Origin: an uncultured Desulfobacterium sp.
Lineage (GTDB): Bacteria; Desulfobacterota; DSM-4660; Desulfatiglandales; Desulfatiglandaceae
Reading direction: 5' to 3'
Length of the DNA: 54,657 nucleotides
NCBI GenBank assembly: GCA_900258555.1
Contig: LT984854.1
Span: forward strand, 2,486,885-2,541,541
The stretch's first letter is position 1. Each line of letters begins with the position of its first letter. Positions 45,085-53,257 of the stretch are shown here, one piece after another. A program made the position numbers and the translations under genes. Below the pieces are notes generated by a model, which saw only the letters and a list, made by a program, of their open reading frames with translations, made no database searches and had not been told where the DNA came from.

Positions 45085-45946
45085 CTTTTTCTTTCACTCC
45101 GGCGGCTGCTGCATCCATTTGGCATTTGTGTCTCCAGTGTTCCAGTGCCGCCTGTTCTTCATCCCGATAGAATTCCAACCGCTGCATCATATTGTTCCAG
45201 TCCACCTTGTGTGCATCAAACTCGGGCCCGTCCACGCAGACAAACTTCGGGCCGTCGTCCGTCAAGACGCGACAGCTTCCGCACATGCCCGTGCCGTCAA
45301 TCATTATCGTGTTGAGACTGACTATGGTCGGGATATTAAACGGCCTGGTCGTCTCCGCGATAAACTTCATCATAATCGCCGGGCCTATCGCCCACACATG
45401 GGCGATGTCCCCGCGCTCCTCAAGTAGCTCTTTAAGCGGCTCTGTCACCACGCCTTTGCGGCCGTACGACCCGTCGTCTGTGGTGATAATCATCACATTG
45501 GAGACCGATTGCATCCGCTCCTCCCAGAAAAGCATGCCTTTGGTTCGGACGCCAATGATTGTAATAATGCGGTTTCCCGCGGCCTTTAGTTCTCTGGCAA
45601 TCGGATAGAGCAGCGCTATGCCTACCCCGCCTGCTATGCAGAGCACTGTCCCAAAATTCTCGATTTTTGTGGGTTGCCCAAGCGGCCCGCTCACCGTGGC
45701 GAATTCATCGCCTGCATTAAGCCTGCACATCTCCATGGTGGATTTTCCGACCCCTTGAATGACCAGAGTGATGGTCTGGGCATCCTTATCATAATCGGCA
45801 ATCGTAAGAGGGATACGTTCGCTTTCCTCGCGCGTCCGCACCATAACGAACTGCCCGGCCCTGGCCTTGCGCGCCACCTGTGGGGCATTGACCTCCATCA
45901 GTTTGACTGTATCGCTCAAAATCTGTTTTTTCTGTATCCTATACAT
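45077..45946 (-). CDS. FAD/NAD-binding oxidoreductase, NfnA-like
   Basis: 289 residues. The ferredoxin-reductase fold has an FAD motif RIPLTIAD, an NAD loop CIAGGVGIALLYPIA, and a C-terminal 2Fe-2S site (GTGMCGSCRVL, then CVDGPEFDAH). This matches NfnA and sulfide dehydrogenase subunit B. With the following gene it should balance NADH, NADPH and ferredoxin. In this operon it could supply NAD(P)H for LpdA; that link is inference. Confidence 0.85.
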   Translation of the reverse strand: MYRIQKKQILSDTVKLMEVNAPQVARKARAGQFVMVRTREESERIPLTIADYDKDAQTITLVIQGVGKSTMEMCRLNAGDEFATVSGPLGQPTKIENFGTVLCIAGGVGIALLYPIARELKAAGNRIITIIGVRTKGMLFWEERMQSVSNVMIITTDDGSYGRKGVVTEPLKELLEERGDIAHVWAIGPAIMMKFIAETTRPFNIPTIVSLNTIMIDGTGMCGSCRVLTDDGPKFVCVDGPEFDAHKVDWNNMMQRLEFYRDEEQAALEHWRHKCQMDAAAAGVKEKDA

Positions 45947-45957
45947 CCGTCAGCACC

Positions 45958-46179
45958 TCACTTGATTGCACCAAGCCTTTGGGGGTTGCCTGTAGCGTTT
46001 GAAAAATCAGGGGGCCTTATAGGCCTTTTGATTATGCTGCGTAAAGAGTTAGTTGTGACTGAAAGAAACTGCAAATCAACTCTGGCGATTGCTGAATCTT
46101 CCTCATGTGCACGAGCACAGATATCTCCGTATCTGGTTTCGTGGTAAAAGGGGCTGGATTTTAGTTCTAAGCTCATCAT
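45958..46179 (-). CDS. Short doubtful frame between Fe-S and NfnA genes
   Basis: 73 codons starting MMSLELKSSPFYHETRYGDI, three bases after the Fe-S gene stop and 11 before the NfnA-like gene. No family, signal or membrane segment is recognised and no clear ribosome site precedes it. It fills a gap in an otherwise tight operon, so it may be a real small protein, but the low complexity of the 3' half (IIKRPIRPPDFSNATGNPQR) argues for remnant DNA. Confidence 0.3.
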   Translation of the reverse strand: MMSLELKSSPFYHETRYGDICARAHEEDSAIARVDLQFLSVTTNSLRSIIKRPIRPPDFSNATGNPQRLGAIK

Positions 46180-46182
46180 CGT

Positions 46183-46707
46183 TTATACTTCAAAATTAAA
46201 CTTGTTAAGATATTCATCAAGTTTTGTCTTGTTTTCCCCAATGAGTTGGGGACAATCTCCCGGCCCTTTTGCGCCTTCTGCCACAAGCGTTGAAAAAACC
46301 ATGCAGGTGGGCTGGCCGCATTCGCGACAACTAGTCTTTGGCAGGAGCTTCAGGATCTCTATGATCTGCGGTCTGGGTGCGCTCTTGTAGCTTGGTGTGA
46401 TCTCGGCCCGTTTTTCCCATGTCTCGTTGATCTCCCGTTTTAGCCACTCCAATATTTTTTCCGCCTCTGCTTCATCTTCAAGGGCGTTTATAGCGATTTT
46501 ATCCGGGTGCACGGTAATTAACCTGCCTTGGTTCTTAAACGTTACCGCCGGAGGGTCGTTATAATATTCAAACCCGCCCAATTCGGCATTGAGAAAGGGA
46601 ATGACCTCTCCGATATCCTGATCCAGGTGCGCAATGCAATGCACGTTCTGAAATCCGGGATTGCACTTTGCCCTGAAAATTTCTTTTGTGTAGGTCTTTA
46701 GCAACAT
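46183..46707 (-). CDS. 4Fe-4S domain protein (PF04060-type)
   Basis: 174 residues. The C-terminal third carries the Fe-S motif LPKTSCRECGQPTCMVFST and a fourth Cys in GPGDCPQ, the cluster domain found in corrinoid Fe-S proteins and RnfB-like partners. The first ~100 residues are an unassigned alpha/beta domain. It may pass electrons between the Nfn pair and another partner. A chimeric copy of its tail survives at 42530-42689. Confidence 0.75.
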   Translation of the reverse strand: MLLKTYTKEIFRAKCNPGFQNVHCIAHLDQDIGEVIPFLNAELGGFEYYNDPPAVTFKNQGRLITVHPDKIAINALEDEAEAEKILEWLKREINETWEKRAEITPSYKSAPRPQIIEILKLLPKTSCRECGQPTCMVFSTLVAEGAKGPGDCPQLIGENKTKLDEYLNKFNFEV

Positions 46708-46803
46708 CTTTTTTCTCCTTTTAAATGATCACCAACCAGGCCGTTACAGTCAGTTGCGAATATGTTTCAAACAATAGGGATATCATCGAAGGCAGAGGCA
46801 AAA

Positions 46804-47586
46804 TCATGCACTGCCTTGCTGTCCAACGGCTATTTGACGGGCCAGTATCCATTCTTCCTGAGTGAGGCTGCCGTCTTCAAATCTTATTCCCAGTGTTTGG
46901 GCCATGCCTTCCTTGAGCGCGTCTTTTAATTCGCCGCAATCAACCGTGCGACCGAGTATTTCATTAAGTGATGTTATCCGGCTTCCAAGCCTTTTCATGA
47001 TCTCGTTACGGGTTTCGCCATTTGTCTTCAACAGGTCCGCCCATGCCTCGACCTGCGGTTCAAGAATAATTGATCCGTGCTGGAGCATTGAAGATGATAT
47101 CCACGTCTGGGCGCTTCCCACGAATTTTTTACCCTGATGAACAATGTCTCCGATTCCGAACCTCAGAAAGCACACATCCGGCAGAGGTGATTTCAAACTT
47201 TCTCGTCCCGGCTCTGGTTCTATCCCCATAAGGCTAAAACCCGCAAACAGACCTTTACACACCAGGCGGTAGGCGTCTGTAACGGTAGAGGGGATACCTT
47301 CTGTTCCGCCCGCAATCAGACTGTAAGTGAGATCATTCTGATGCAGCACCGCCCGTCCCCCGGTGGGCCGTCTCACAATGTCTATCCCCAGACTCCGGCA
47401 CATCAAAGGATCAATGTCTTGTCTCTTTTGAAAATATCCCAGGGAAACCGCAGGCGGCTCCCATTGATAAAAGCGCAGGGTGGGAGGAGATTCTCCGCGG
47501 ACGTGCAACTGAAGCAGGGCCTGATCTATACCCATATTCAGCGGACCATCCATGGCCCCGGTATCGAGGGAACGCCATACTTTCAT
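46804..47586 (-). CDS. lipM: Lipoyl-transfer enzyme, LipM-like octanoyltransferase
   Basis: 260 residues of the biotin/lipoate ligase fold: RRPTGGRAVLH near 72-82 and GKKFVGSAQTW near 152-162 with the lysine. Cys139 in DVCF lies at the position of the catalytic Cys of LipM (motif aCF before the GkK.aGSAQ stretch), and LQHGSIIL follows as in LipM. LipM moves octanoate from acyl carrier protein to GcvH, on which LipA then inserts sulfur. A lipoate-scavenging ligase (LplA) is the alternative. It overlaps lipA by four bases; the only lipoyl acceptor in the window is the GcvH-like protein. Confidence 0.78.
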   Translation of the reverse strand: MKVWRSLDTGAMDGPLNMGIDQALLQLHVRGESPPTLRFYQWEPPAVSLGYFQKRQDIDPLMCRSLGIDIVRRPTGGRAVLHQNDLTYSLIAGGTEGIPSTVTDAYRLVCKGLFAGFSLMGIEPEPGRESLKSPLPDVCFLRFGIGDIVHQGKKFVGSAQTWISSSMLQHGSIILEPQVEAWADLLKTNGETRNEIMKRLGSRITSLNEILGRTVDCGELKDALKEGMAQTLGIRFEDGSLTQEEWILARQIAVGQQGSA

Positions 47587-48458
47587 GCAACCTCCTTAAA
47601 AAACGACTGTGCCATATACGAGCTTCTCACCAGAGGCCCCGCGGCTACGCTCCGGAAGCCAAGATACAAGGCCTTTTCTCTCCAATGATTGAACTCAGAC
47701 GGGGAAACATAGCGGGACACAAGCAGATGGGCAAGTGAAGGCGCAAGATACTGACCTATAGTCACCATGTCACACCCCGCAGCGAGCAGATCATTTAACA
47801 CCAAACCGATTTCCTCTCTTTCTTCGCCCAATCCTAACATGAAACCCGATTTGGTGATAATTCCGGGGGAAAGTTTCTTTGCCCGTTTAAGGAGGGCAAG
47901 AGACCTGGCATAATCCGCCCCGGGCCGAACCTTTTCATAAAGTCCGGGAACCGTCTCCACATTGTGGGCCAACACATCGGGATGTGCCGCAACCACTGTT
48001 TCCAGCGCACTGTTCGATCCCCTGAAGTCCGGGACCAAAAGCTCGATTCTCACCTCAGGGCAACGCCTGCGCAAGGCCAGCACCACAGCGGCGTAATGGT
48101 TCGACCCTCCGTCAGGCAGGTCATCGCGTGTAACAGATGTGATTACCACATGGGTGAGACCCAGTTGATCTACGGCTAGGGCAAGATGTTCCGGTTCGTC
48201 CGGGTCAGGATGTTGCGGAGGGCCATGTTTGACGGCGCAGAAGGCGCACCTTCGCGTGCATACATCCCCGAGGATCAGAAAAGTGGCTGTGCCATGGGAA
48301 AAGCACTCACCACGATTGGGGCATCCGGCTTCATCGCAGACGGTGCTAAGGCCCAGATGCGCTAAAATGCGGCCTGTTTTTTCAATAGCTTCATGGCCTT
48401 GCCCTTTTTTGGCCCTGCGAACTTCCGCCATAAGCCACTTAGGCGCAACAGGTTTCAT
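47583..48458 (-). CDS. lipA: Lipoyl synthase
   Basis: 291 residues. Both clusters are bound: auxiliary CDEAGCPNRGEC (CX4CX5C) and radical SAM CTRRCAFC. A conserved C-terminal region (RSSYMAQSF) completes it. It inserts two sulfurs into octanoyl groups on a carrier protein. It overlaps lipM and lpdA by four bases each, so the three genes are made as a unit. Confidence 0.93.
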   Translation of the reverse strand: MKPVAPKWLMAEVRRAKKGQGHEAIEKTGRILAHLGLSTVCDEAGCPNRGECFSHGTATFLILGDVCTRRCAFCAVKHGPPQHPDPDEPEHLALAVDQLGLTHVVITSVTRDDLPDGGSNHYAAVVLALRRRCPEVRIELLVPDFRGSNSALETVVAAHPDVLAHNVETVPGLYEKVRPGADYARSLALLKRAKKLSPGIITKSGFMLGLGEEREEIGLVLNDLLAAGCDMVTIGQYLAPSLAHLLVSRYVSPSEFNHWREKALYLGFRSVAAGPLVRSSYMAQSFFKEVA

Positions 48459-49855
48459 AAAAAGGCCCCTTCCACCTGCTCAGGAATGTGAATGGCCCGG
48501 CCATGCAATGCCTGTGCTACTTCCAGAACCGCCTCCGATAGGGTGGGGTGGGCATGGATGGTGTCCTCAATCATGCTGCTAGGCAGGTCCGCACGCATGG
48601 CGAGCGCTGTTTCTGCTATCATATCCGATGCGTGCGGACCAATGATATGCGCCCCCAGTATTCGATCCGTTCGTGTATCCATTATGATCTTGACCAGCCC
48701 TTCCATTTCCCCCATGGCCTGGGCCATGCCGAGGGACTTGAACGGAAAGCGGCCGACACGAACGCTGTTTTTGGGCCGCGCTTCTTCTTCCGAGATACCA
48801 ACTGCCGCATATTCGGGCAGGCTGAAAATGCATCTTGGCACGACGCGATAGTCAATCTTTTTCGTCTTCCCCAAGGCGTTTTCCGCGGCGCAGATCCCCT
48901 CAAAGAATGCTACATGCGCCAGCAGCCACCCTCCGATTACATCACCTGCCGCATAAATACCGGCTACATTGGTCTCAAGATTTTCATTTACTATGATACG
49001 ACCTTCGGATGTCTCCACCCCAAGCCCTTCGAGACCGATCCCATCAGTATTTAAACGCCTGCCCACGGCCTGAATGATAGTGTCCGAAACCAGATCTGTT
49101 CCATCAGTAAGCCGGATAATGAATCCCTCAATTGTTTCCCCCACAGATTCCACCGTTACATTGCAGCGGACATTTATCTTGCGCCGTTTTAAGACATTCA
49201 TCAGATAAGCAACCATCTCTGCGTCTTCACTTGGCAAAAGACTTGCCTCTGCTTCCACAAGGGTTACATGGCTACCCAGCTCACGAAAAATTGCCGCCAT
49301 TTCCACTCCGATAGCGCCTCCGCCCACAACAAGAAGATGCTTGGGCAAATAGCCGATATCCAGTATGGCATCCGCCGTAAAGATATGCGGACTTTCTGGA
49401 AAAATCGGCAGTGTTTCCGGATTGGAGCCAGTGGCGATTACCACCTTTGCAGCCTCTATCAGTTGAGATCCTTCAGCGCCTTTCACTTCGATACCGCAAG
49501 GATTCAGGAGCACACCCCGGCCAGGTATCAAATCTATCTTGTTTGCGCTGAATAGTCTCTCCACACTCGTTCGCAGGCCTTTTACGATCCTGTTTTTGCG
49601 GGTGACAATGGCTGCAATATCGGGCGACACTTCCACCGCTCTAAAACCATACTCACGCGCCCGTCGTATTAATCTGCCCACTTCAACTGAAGCACGCACG
49701 GTCTTAGTGGGGATACAGCCGCGGTTGAGGCAGACGCCGCCCACTTGTTGTTCCTCTACAACCGCCACTTTCGCCCCCAGTTGAGCCGCGCGGATAGCGC
49801 CCTGGTAACCTGCTGGGCCGCCACCCAAAAAGACTATGTCGTATTTCCCCTGCAT
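48455..49855 (-). CDS. lpdA: Dihydrolipoamide dehydrogenase
   Basis: 466 residues from the ATG at 49855, with AGGA upstream; an earlier ATG at 49882 lies within a repeat element. The FAD motif is GGGPAGY near 11, the redox disulfide GGVCLNRGC (Cys42, Cys47), the NAD domain VVGGGAIGVEMA, and the C-terminal His-Glu pair HAHPTLSEAV. It exchanges electrons between NAD(H) and lipoyl groups. No 2-oxoacid dehydrogenase is nearby, so it probably serves the GcvH-like carrier of this operon. Confidence 0.9.
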   Translation of the reverse strand: MQGKYDIVFLGGGPAGYQGAIRAAQLGAKVAVVEEQQVGGVCLNRGCIPTKTVRASVEVGRLIRRAREYGFRAVEVSPDIAAIVTRKNRIVKGLRTSVERLFSANKIDLIPGRGVLLNPCGIEVKGAEGSQLIEAAKVVIATGSNPETLPIFPESPHIFTADAILDIGYLPKHLLVVGGGAIGVEMAAIFRELGSHVTLVEAEASLLPSEDAEMVAYLMNVLKRRKINVRCNVTVESVGETIEGFIIRLTDGTDLVSDTIIQAVGRRLNTDGIGLEGLGVETSEGRIIVNENLETNVAGIYAAGDVIGGWLLAHVAFFEGICAAENALGKTKKIDYRVVPRCIFSLPEYAAVGISEEEARPKNSVRVGRFPFKSLGMAQAMGEMEGLVKIIMDTRTDRILGAHIIGPHASDMIAETALAMRADLPSSMIEDTIHAHPTLSEAVLEVAQALHGRAIHIPEQVEGAFL

Positions 49856-49868
49856 ACCGGAATTCCTC

Positions 49869-49992
49869 ATACCAAGTTGCATTCAAATGCTAGCTGTGTT
49901 GGCTTCGTCGGTTCTGTCCTCGGCGTATTAAATATACGCCTGCGGAAAAACCTCCTCGCCGCCTTGCTATCTTTTTGAATGAACCTTGGTAT
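49869..49992. repeat. Extragenic palindromic element between osmC-like gene and lpdA
   Basis: A 124-bp segment begins ATACCAAGTTGCATTCAAA and ends with its imperfect inverse TTTTTGAATGAACCTTGGTAT. The centre holds GGCGTATTAAATATACGCC, a further perfect hairpin. It spans the gap exactly, covering the OsmC-like stop at one end and ending just before the lpdA start. Such dispersed inverted-repeat elements (REP/MITE-like) are common in deltaproteobacterial genomes. In the RNA it would fold into a cruciform between the two genes. Confidence 0.6.
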
Positions 49993-50414
49993 CACTGGAC
50001 AATAATAGTCGGCTGAATCACGATTTTACTTTTAAGCGATTGACATATCGTTGAGTACTTGAGCGCCATATCAAGCGCCCTACGGACCACCTCTGAGGGC
50101 TTATCCCTGACAACCAGTCTAGGGGCAAGTTTCACGGTCTTGAACCACGATGTGCGGTCAATATGCTCTTCCACCTCACCAGCGGCCTCACACTCGAAAG
50201 AGACCAGATCAATCTTGAACCGCTCCATGGCCCAGATGACCATCATATGGTAGCAAGTATTGGCGGCGGCCATAAAGGCGTCTTCGGGAGTCAGCACATC
50301 CGCTAAGCCGAAGAGATCAGGAGGAGCTGAAAACACCATCTCCGTTCCATTCTGGCACCATGTGAAGCCCTTGTGCTCGCCACGCCATTCCACCCTGTTC
50401 TTGTAGATTGACAT
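49992..50414 (-). CDS. OsmC/Ohr-like two-cysteine protein
   Basis: 140 residues of the OsmC fold. Cys54 (ANTCYHMM) and Cys124 (STICQSL) match the peroxidatic and resolving cysteines of Ohr/OsmC hydroperoxide reductases. Ohr of Xylella is known to take electrons from lipoylated proteins and dihydrolipoamide dehydrogenase, so its place in an operon with a lipoyl carrier and LpdA is meaningful. The substrate may be organic peroxides or another oxidant. It lies 25 bp after the second DGC gene. Confidence 0.75.
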   Translation of the reverse strand: MSIYKNRVEWRGEHKGFTWCQNGTEMVFSAPPDLFGLADVLTPEDAFMAAANTCYHMMVIWAMERFKIDLVSFECEAAGEVEEHIDRTSWFKTVKLAPRLVVRDKPSEVVRRALDMALKYSTICQSLKSKIVIQPTIIVQ

Positions 50415-50439
50415 TCATTTCTCCTTATTGAACTATCTC

Positions 50440-50847
50440 TTATTCGTTAAGGACCTCATCCACAGCCCTTGCAATTTCCTCGGCCACCACATCGGCGGCA
50501 GCCTTTTCCTTTTCATTCAGGTCCCTGCGGTGGATGGGTGCTTCCAGACCGTGCCTTTTTAAAATTTCAGGAACAAGGATGTATTTTTTGGGAGTTCCGG
50601 AAAGCAGTTCCGTGCTTTTTTTTGCGCAATATTTGTCGCAACCGTCCACTGTAATTGTCGGGTAGTTACTGGCGAACTCGCGTTGACCCTGGTCGCCTGC
50701 TATAAAAAGAGGCAGGCATATAGTTACTGTCTCCGTAGCCCTCAAATCATCAAGCACTTTGCGGCAGGCAATGCGCGAAACCGTCCCTCCGGGCAGTTCC
50801 TCCCCGCTGCATGAGATAATGCCGACCTTCATCAATTCTATAGCCAT
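50440..50847 (-). CDS. DGC-domain putative zinc-binding protein, copy 2
   Basis: 135 residues. The signature DGCDKYCAKKS near residue 70 and N-terminal Cys13 and Cys28 identify the DGC family of small putative zinc-binding proteins. Its start shares TAATG with the stop of the first DGC gene. The two copies share only the DGC block, so they are diverged paralogues. The family is found in metal and arsenic loci, but its biochemical role is not known; metal or thiol binding is likely. Confidence 0.72.
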   Translation of the reverse strand: MAIELMKVGIISCSGEELPGGTVSRIACRKVLDDLRATETVTICLPLFIAGDQGQREFASNYPTITVDGCDKYCAKKSTELLSGTPKKYILVPEILKRHGLEAPIHRRDLNEKEKAAADVVAEEIARAVDEVLNE

Positions 50848-51263
50848 TATCCTTCCTCCCCGGCAGCCAAGGCGTCCACAACCTGGGACAGCTCTTCGGC
50901 CGCAACCGCGGCAAGCCTTCGGCCCGCGTCATTCAATTCCGTGATGCCGTCAGGCTTAAGCTCTTTATGCGCCTTATAAAAATCAATGGCCTGATACGCC
51001 TTTGCCACCTGAGCGCCCACTGATTCCACACTCTTATGGGCGCATCCTTTGGGGCATCCGTCAATGGTAATGACCGGATTATTCATCACCAACTGTTTTG
51101 CCTGTGGGTCATTGATCACAAGCAGGGGAAGGCATGTCAGTTTGGCCAGGCCGGGCCTTACCCGCTCCACCAATTCATAGGCCGTCTCGCGGGCCAGGGT
51201 GCCGTATGCCTTGCCGATACCGCTACAGGGAAGCACGACTACATCATTTTTTTTAATGCTCAT
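50847..51263 (-). CDS. DGC-domain putative zinc-binding protein, copy 1
   Basis: 138 residues with DGCPKGCAHKS and N-terminal VVLPCSGIGKAYG. It belongs to the same family as the next gene. The three cysteines of the first motif could bind Zn(II) or As(III). It overlaps the GcvH-like stop by four bases, so it is coupled to the lipoyl carrier. Confidence 0.72.
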   Translation of the reverse strand: MSIKKNDVVVLPCSGIGKAYGTLARETAYELVERVRPGLAKLTCLPLLVINDPQAKQLVMNNPVITIDGCPKGCAHKSVESVGAQVAKAYQAIDFYKAHKELKPDGITELNDAGRRLAAVAAEELSQVVDALAAGEEG

Positions 51264-51709
51264 TTTTTCTTTGCCTCTTGTTCTATTTTCGCTTTCATTA
51301 ATTCCAGATAGGCCTCGGCCTGTAGAAGTTCCCCTTTATCCCCTTCAAAATCCCTCATCTCAATCTTATAAATCCAACCCTCCCCGTATGGGTCCTCATT
51401 GATCAGGTAAGGGCTGGAATCAAGTTGGGGGTTCACTTCAATAATTGCTCCCGTAACCGGTGAGATAATTCCGAAAGTGACTTTGATAGTCTCGATCTTT
51501 CCCATTTCCTGTCCCTGAATTACTGCAGAGCCTTCTTCCACCGTTTCCAGGAAAGCAACATCCCCTCTGATCTGCTGAAGAAAATCAGTCACACCTACCG
51601 TCGCAATGTTACCCTGCACATCGGCCCAGAAGTCTTCCCTGTTGTAAAAACACCCTTCTTTCACCCTGAAAATAAACTTGTCGTGACGCGTCTCCAAAAA
51701 TCCATCCAT
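51260..51709 (-). CDS. Free-standing GcvH-like lipoyl carrier protein
   Basis: 149 residues, a single lipoyl domain of the GcvH type. The predicted modified residue is Lys76 in IETIKV, followed by GIISPVTGAIIEVN, a canonical lipoyl hairpin. An atypical N-terminus with Cys20 and a C-terminal helix (LELMKAKIEQEAKKK) extend it. No gcvT, gcvP or other glycine cleavage gene is present. Instead the genes for its lipoylation (lipM, lipA) and oxidation/reduction (lpdA) lie in the same operon, with arsenical efflux genes upstream. A dihydrolipoyl arm binds trivalent arsenicals tightly, so an arsenic-related carrier role is proposed. Confidence 0.85.
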   Translation of the reverse strand: MDGFLETRHDKFIFRVKEGCFYNREDFWADVQGNIATVGVTDFLQQIRGDVAFLETVEEGSAVIQGQEMGKIETIKVTFGIISPVTGAIIEVNPQLDSSPYLINEDPYGEGWIYKIEMRDFEGDKGELLQAEAYLELMKAKIEQEAKKK

Positions 51710-51721
51710 GTTATATTCTCC

Positions 51722-52060
51722 TTATGCGTTCAGGATCTTCCCCGTTTCCTTTATAATCTTGTCTATCTGGATACTCCCGGCAAACCTGGCCTCACCGTCA
51801 ATGACAACAATTGGAGGAGGATAGGTATTATTCAGTAATTGTTGTCCTGCCTCCGTGCGCTGTTCTTCCTCGGACTGTTGCAAATCTACATATTCTGCGC
51901 TGACCCTCCCCGGATAGGCATTGGCCAGTGCCTCCTTCAACTCTTCAAATTTCTGCTTTTTGATGATATCGAGTTCTGGACCATGCTCGCGCATACAGGA
52001 ACAGCCGCCCCCGCCTCCGGAAAGGTCAAGAACCTTTATAACCACAAAATCTTTAGCCAT
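51722..52060 (-). CDS. Thioredoxin-like protein with CxC motif
   Basis: 112 residues with a thioredoxin/glutaredoxin-like fold: a strand FVVIKVLDL, then GGGGGCSCM (Cys20 and Cys22), helices, and the cis-Pro segment PPPIVVIDG. The CxC in place of CxxC is unusual and suits metal or arsenical binding or disulfide isomerase chemistry. It lies between acr3 and the GcvH-like gene. Position beside arsG and arsF suggests a part like ArsE of the arsEFG organoarsenical system, but I cannot confirm homology. Confidence 0.65.
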   Translation of the reverse strand: MAKDFVVIKVLDLSGGGGGCSCMREHGPELDIIKKQKFEELKEALANAYPGRVSAEYVDLQQSEEEQRTEAGQQLLNNTYPPPIVVIDGEARFAGSIQIDKIIKETGKILNA

Positions 52061-52081
52061 TTGTTGCCCTCCTTGTCGCCT

Positions 52082-53176
52082 CTATGGTTCACACGTTACA
52101 TGACATACGCCCGTAGGTGTCGCCTTTGTAAAAGGGAAATATTTCTTTTTAAACCACATGGCCACATTGACCAGACTGATCAGGACCGGTACTTCAACAA
52201 GCGGGCCAATGACCGCTGCGAAAGCCTCGCCCGAATTGATTCCGAACACCGCCACGGCCACCGCTATAGCAAGCTCGAAGTTGTTCGATGCCGCGGTGAA
52301 GGAAAGGGTGGCGGTCTGCTCGTAAGTGGCCCGGAACTTCGTGGACATGAAAAATGTGAGCAGAAACATGAGCAGAAAATAGATGCACAGCGGTATGGCG
52401 ATGCGGACCACGTCCAAGGGGAGTTTAACGATGTATTCTCCTTTCAAGGAGAACATGACCAAGATGGTGAAGAGCAGCGCAATCAGGGTGATGGGACTGA
52501 TCCTGGGGATAAATTTCTTATTGTACCACTGTTCCCCCTTGGTCTTCAGGCCGATGATGCGGGTAATGACCCCGGCGATGAACGGAATACCCAGGTAGAT
52601 GAAAACGCTTTCGGCGATCTGTCCGATGGTGACATTGACGACCGCACCCTTGATCCCGAACCATTGCGGCAGGATGGTGATGAAAACCCAGGCATAAACA
52701 GAAAAAAATATCACCTGGAAAATGGAGTTGAAGGCCACCAGTCCGGCGCAGTATTCGGTGTCGCCTTGGGCCAATTCGTTCCAGACCAGGACCATGGCGA
52801 TGCATCGCGCCAGACCGATCATGATCAATCCGACCATGTATTCGTGATGTCCGGAAAGAAAAGAGATGGCGAGCAGAAACATCAGGATCGGTCCAATCAC
52901 CCAGTTCTGAACCAGGGACAGTCCCAAAATTTTAAAATCGCGAAAGACAAACCCCAGTTTTTCGTACCGCACCTTGGCCAGCGGTGGATACATCATCAGA
53001 ATCAAACCGACGGCGATGGGTATGTTAGTGGTCCCCACCTGAAAGATGTTAATGACACCCCGCACGCCGGGATAAAGATAGCCGCCGAAAACTCCGATGG
53101 CCATGGCCAGAAAAATCCACAGGGTCAGGTAACGGTCCAAAAAGGAGAGTTTCTTTGAGAGATGATGATCAGACAT
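52082..53176 (-). CDS. acr3: Arsenite efflux transporter Acr3
   Basis: 364 residues, ten membrane helices. The conserved Cys of Acr3 lies in [16 protein letters not shown], and [15 protein letters not shown] holds the conserved Glu. It exports arsenite by proton exchange and needs no ATPase. It lies between arsG and the thioredoxin-like gene and is probably co-transcribed with both. Confidence 0.93.
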   Translation of the reverse strand: MSDHHLSKKLSFLDRYLTLWIFLAMAIGVFGGYLYPGVRGVINIFQVGTTNIPIAVGLILMMYPPLAKVRYEKLGFVFRDFKILGLSLVQNWVIGPILMFLLAISFLSGHHEYMVGLIMIGLARCIAMVLVWNELAQGDTEYCAGLVAFNSIFQVIFFSVYAWVFITILPQWFGIKGAVVNVTIGQIAESVFIYLGIPFIAGVITRIIGLKTKGEQWYNKKFIPRISPITLIALLFTILVMFSLKGEYIVKLPLDVVRIAIPLCIYFLLMFLLTFFMSTKFRATYEQTATLSFTAASNNFELAIAVAVAVFGINSGEAFAAVIGPLVEVPVLISLVNVAMWFKKKYFPFTKATPTGVCHVTCEP

Positions 53177-53257
53177 GATTTTTACCTCCTGTTGAGTTGT
53201 TTTGGTGACATAGAATTTAATAAAACATTTTGTACTGCGTTATCTGTCAGGCGCTGC

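Noticed and set aside
43684-45946. Glutamate synthase small subunit and an unrelated reductase
   Set aside because: No large glutamate synthase subunit is present and the overlapping pair has the NfnA-NfnB order and cluster motifs.
51260-51709. Glycine cleavage H protein in its normal role
   Set aside because: No gcvT or gcvP lies in the window, and all neighbours concern lipoylation, thiols or arsenic.
51839-53158. Long plus-strand frame of 439 codons opposite acr3
   Set aside because: It is antisense to Acr3 and the thioredoxin-like gene; its composition (His, Asp and Gln-rich) is that of the reverse strand of membrane-protein codons.
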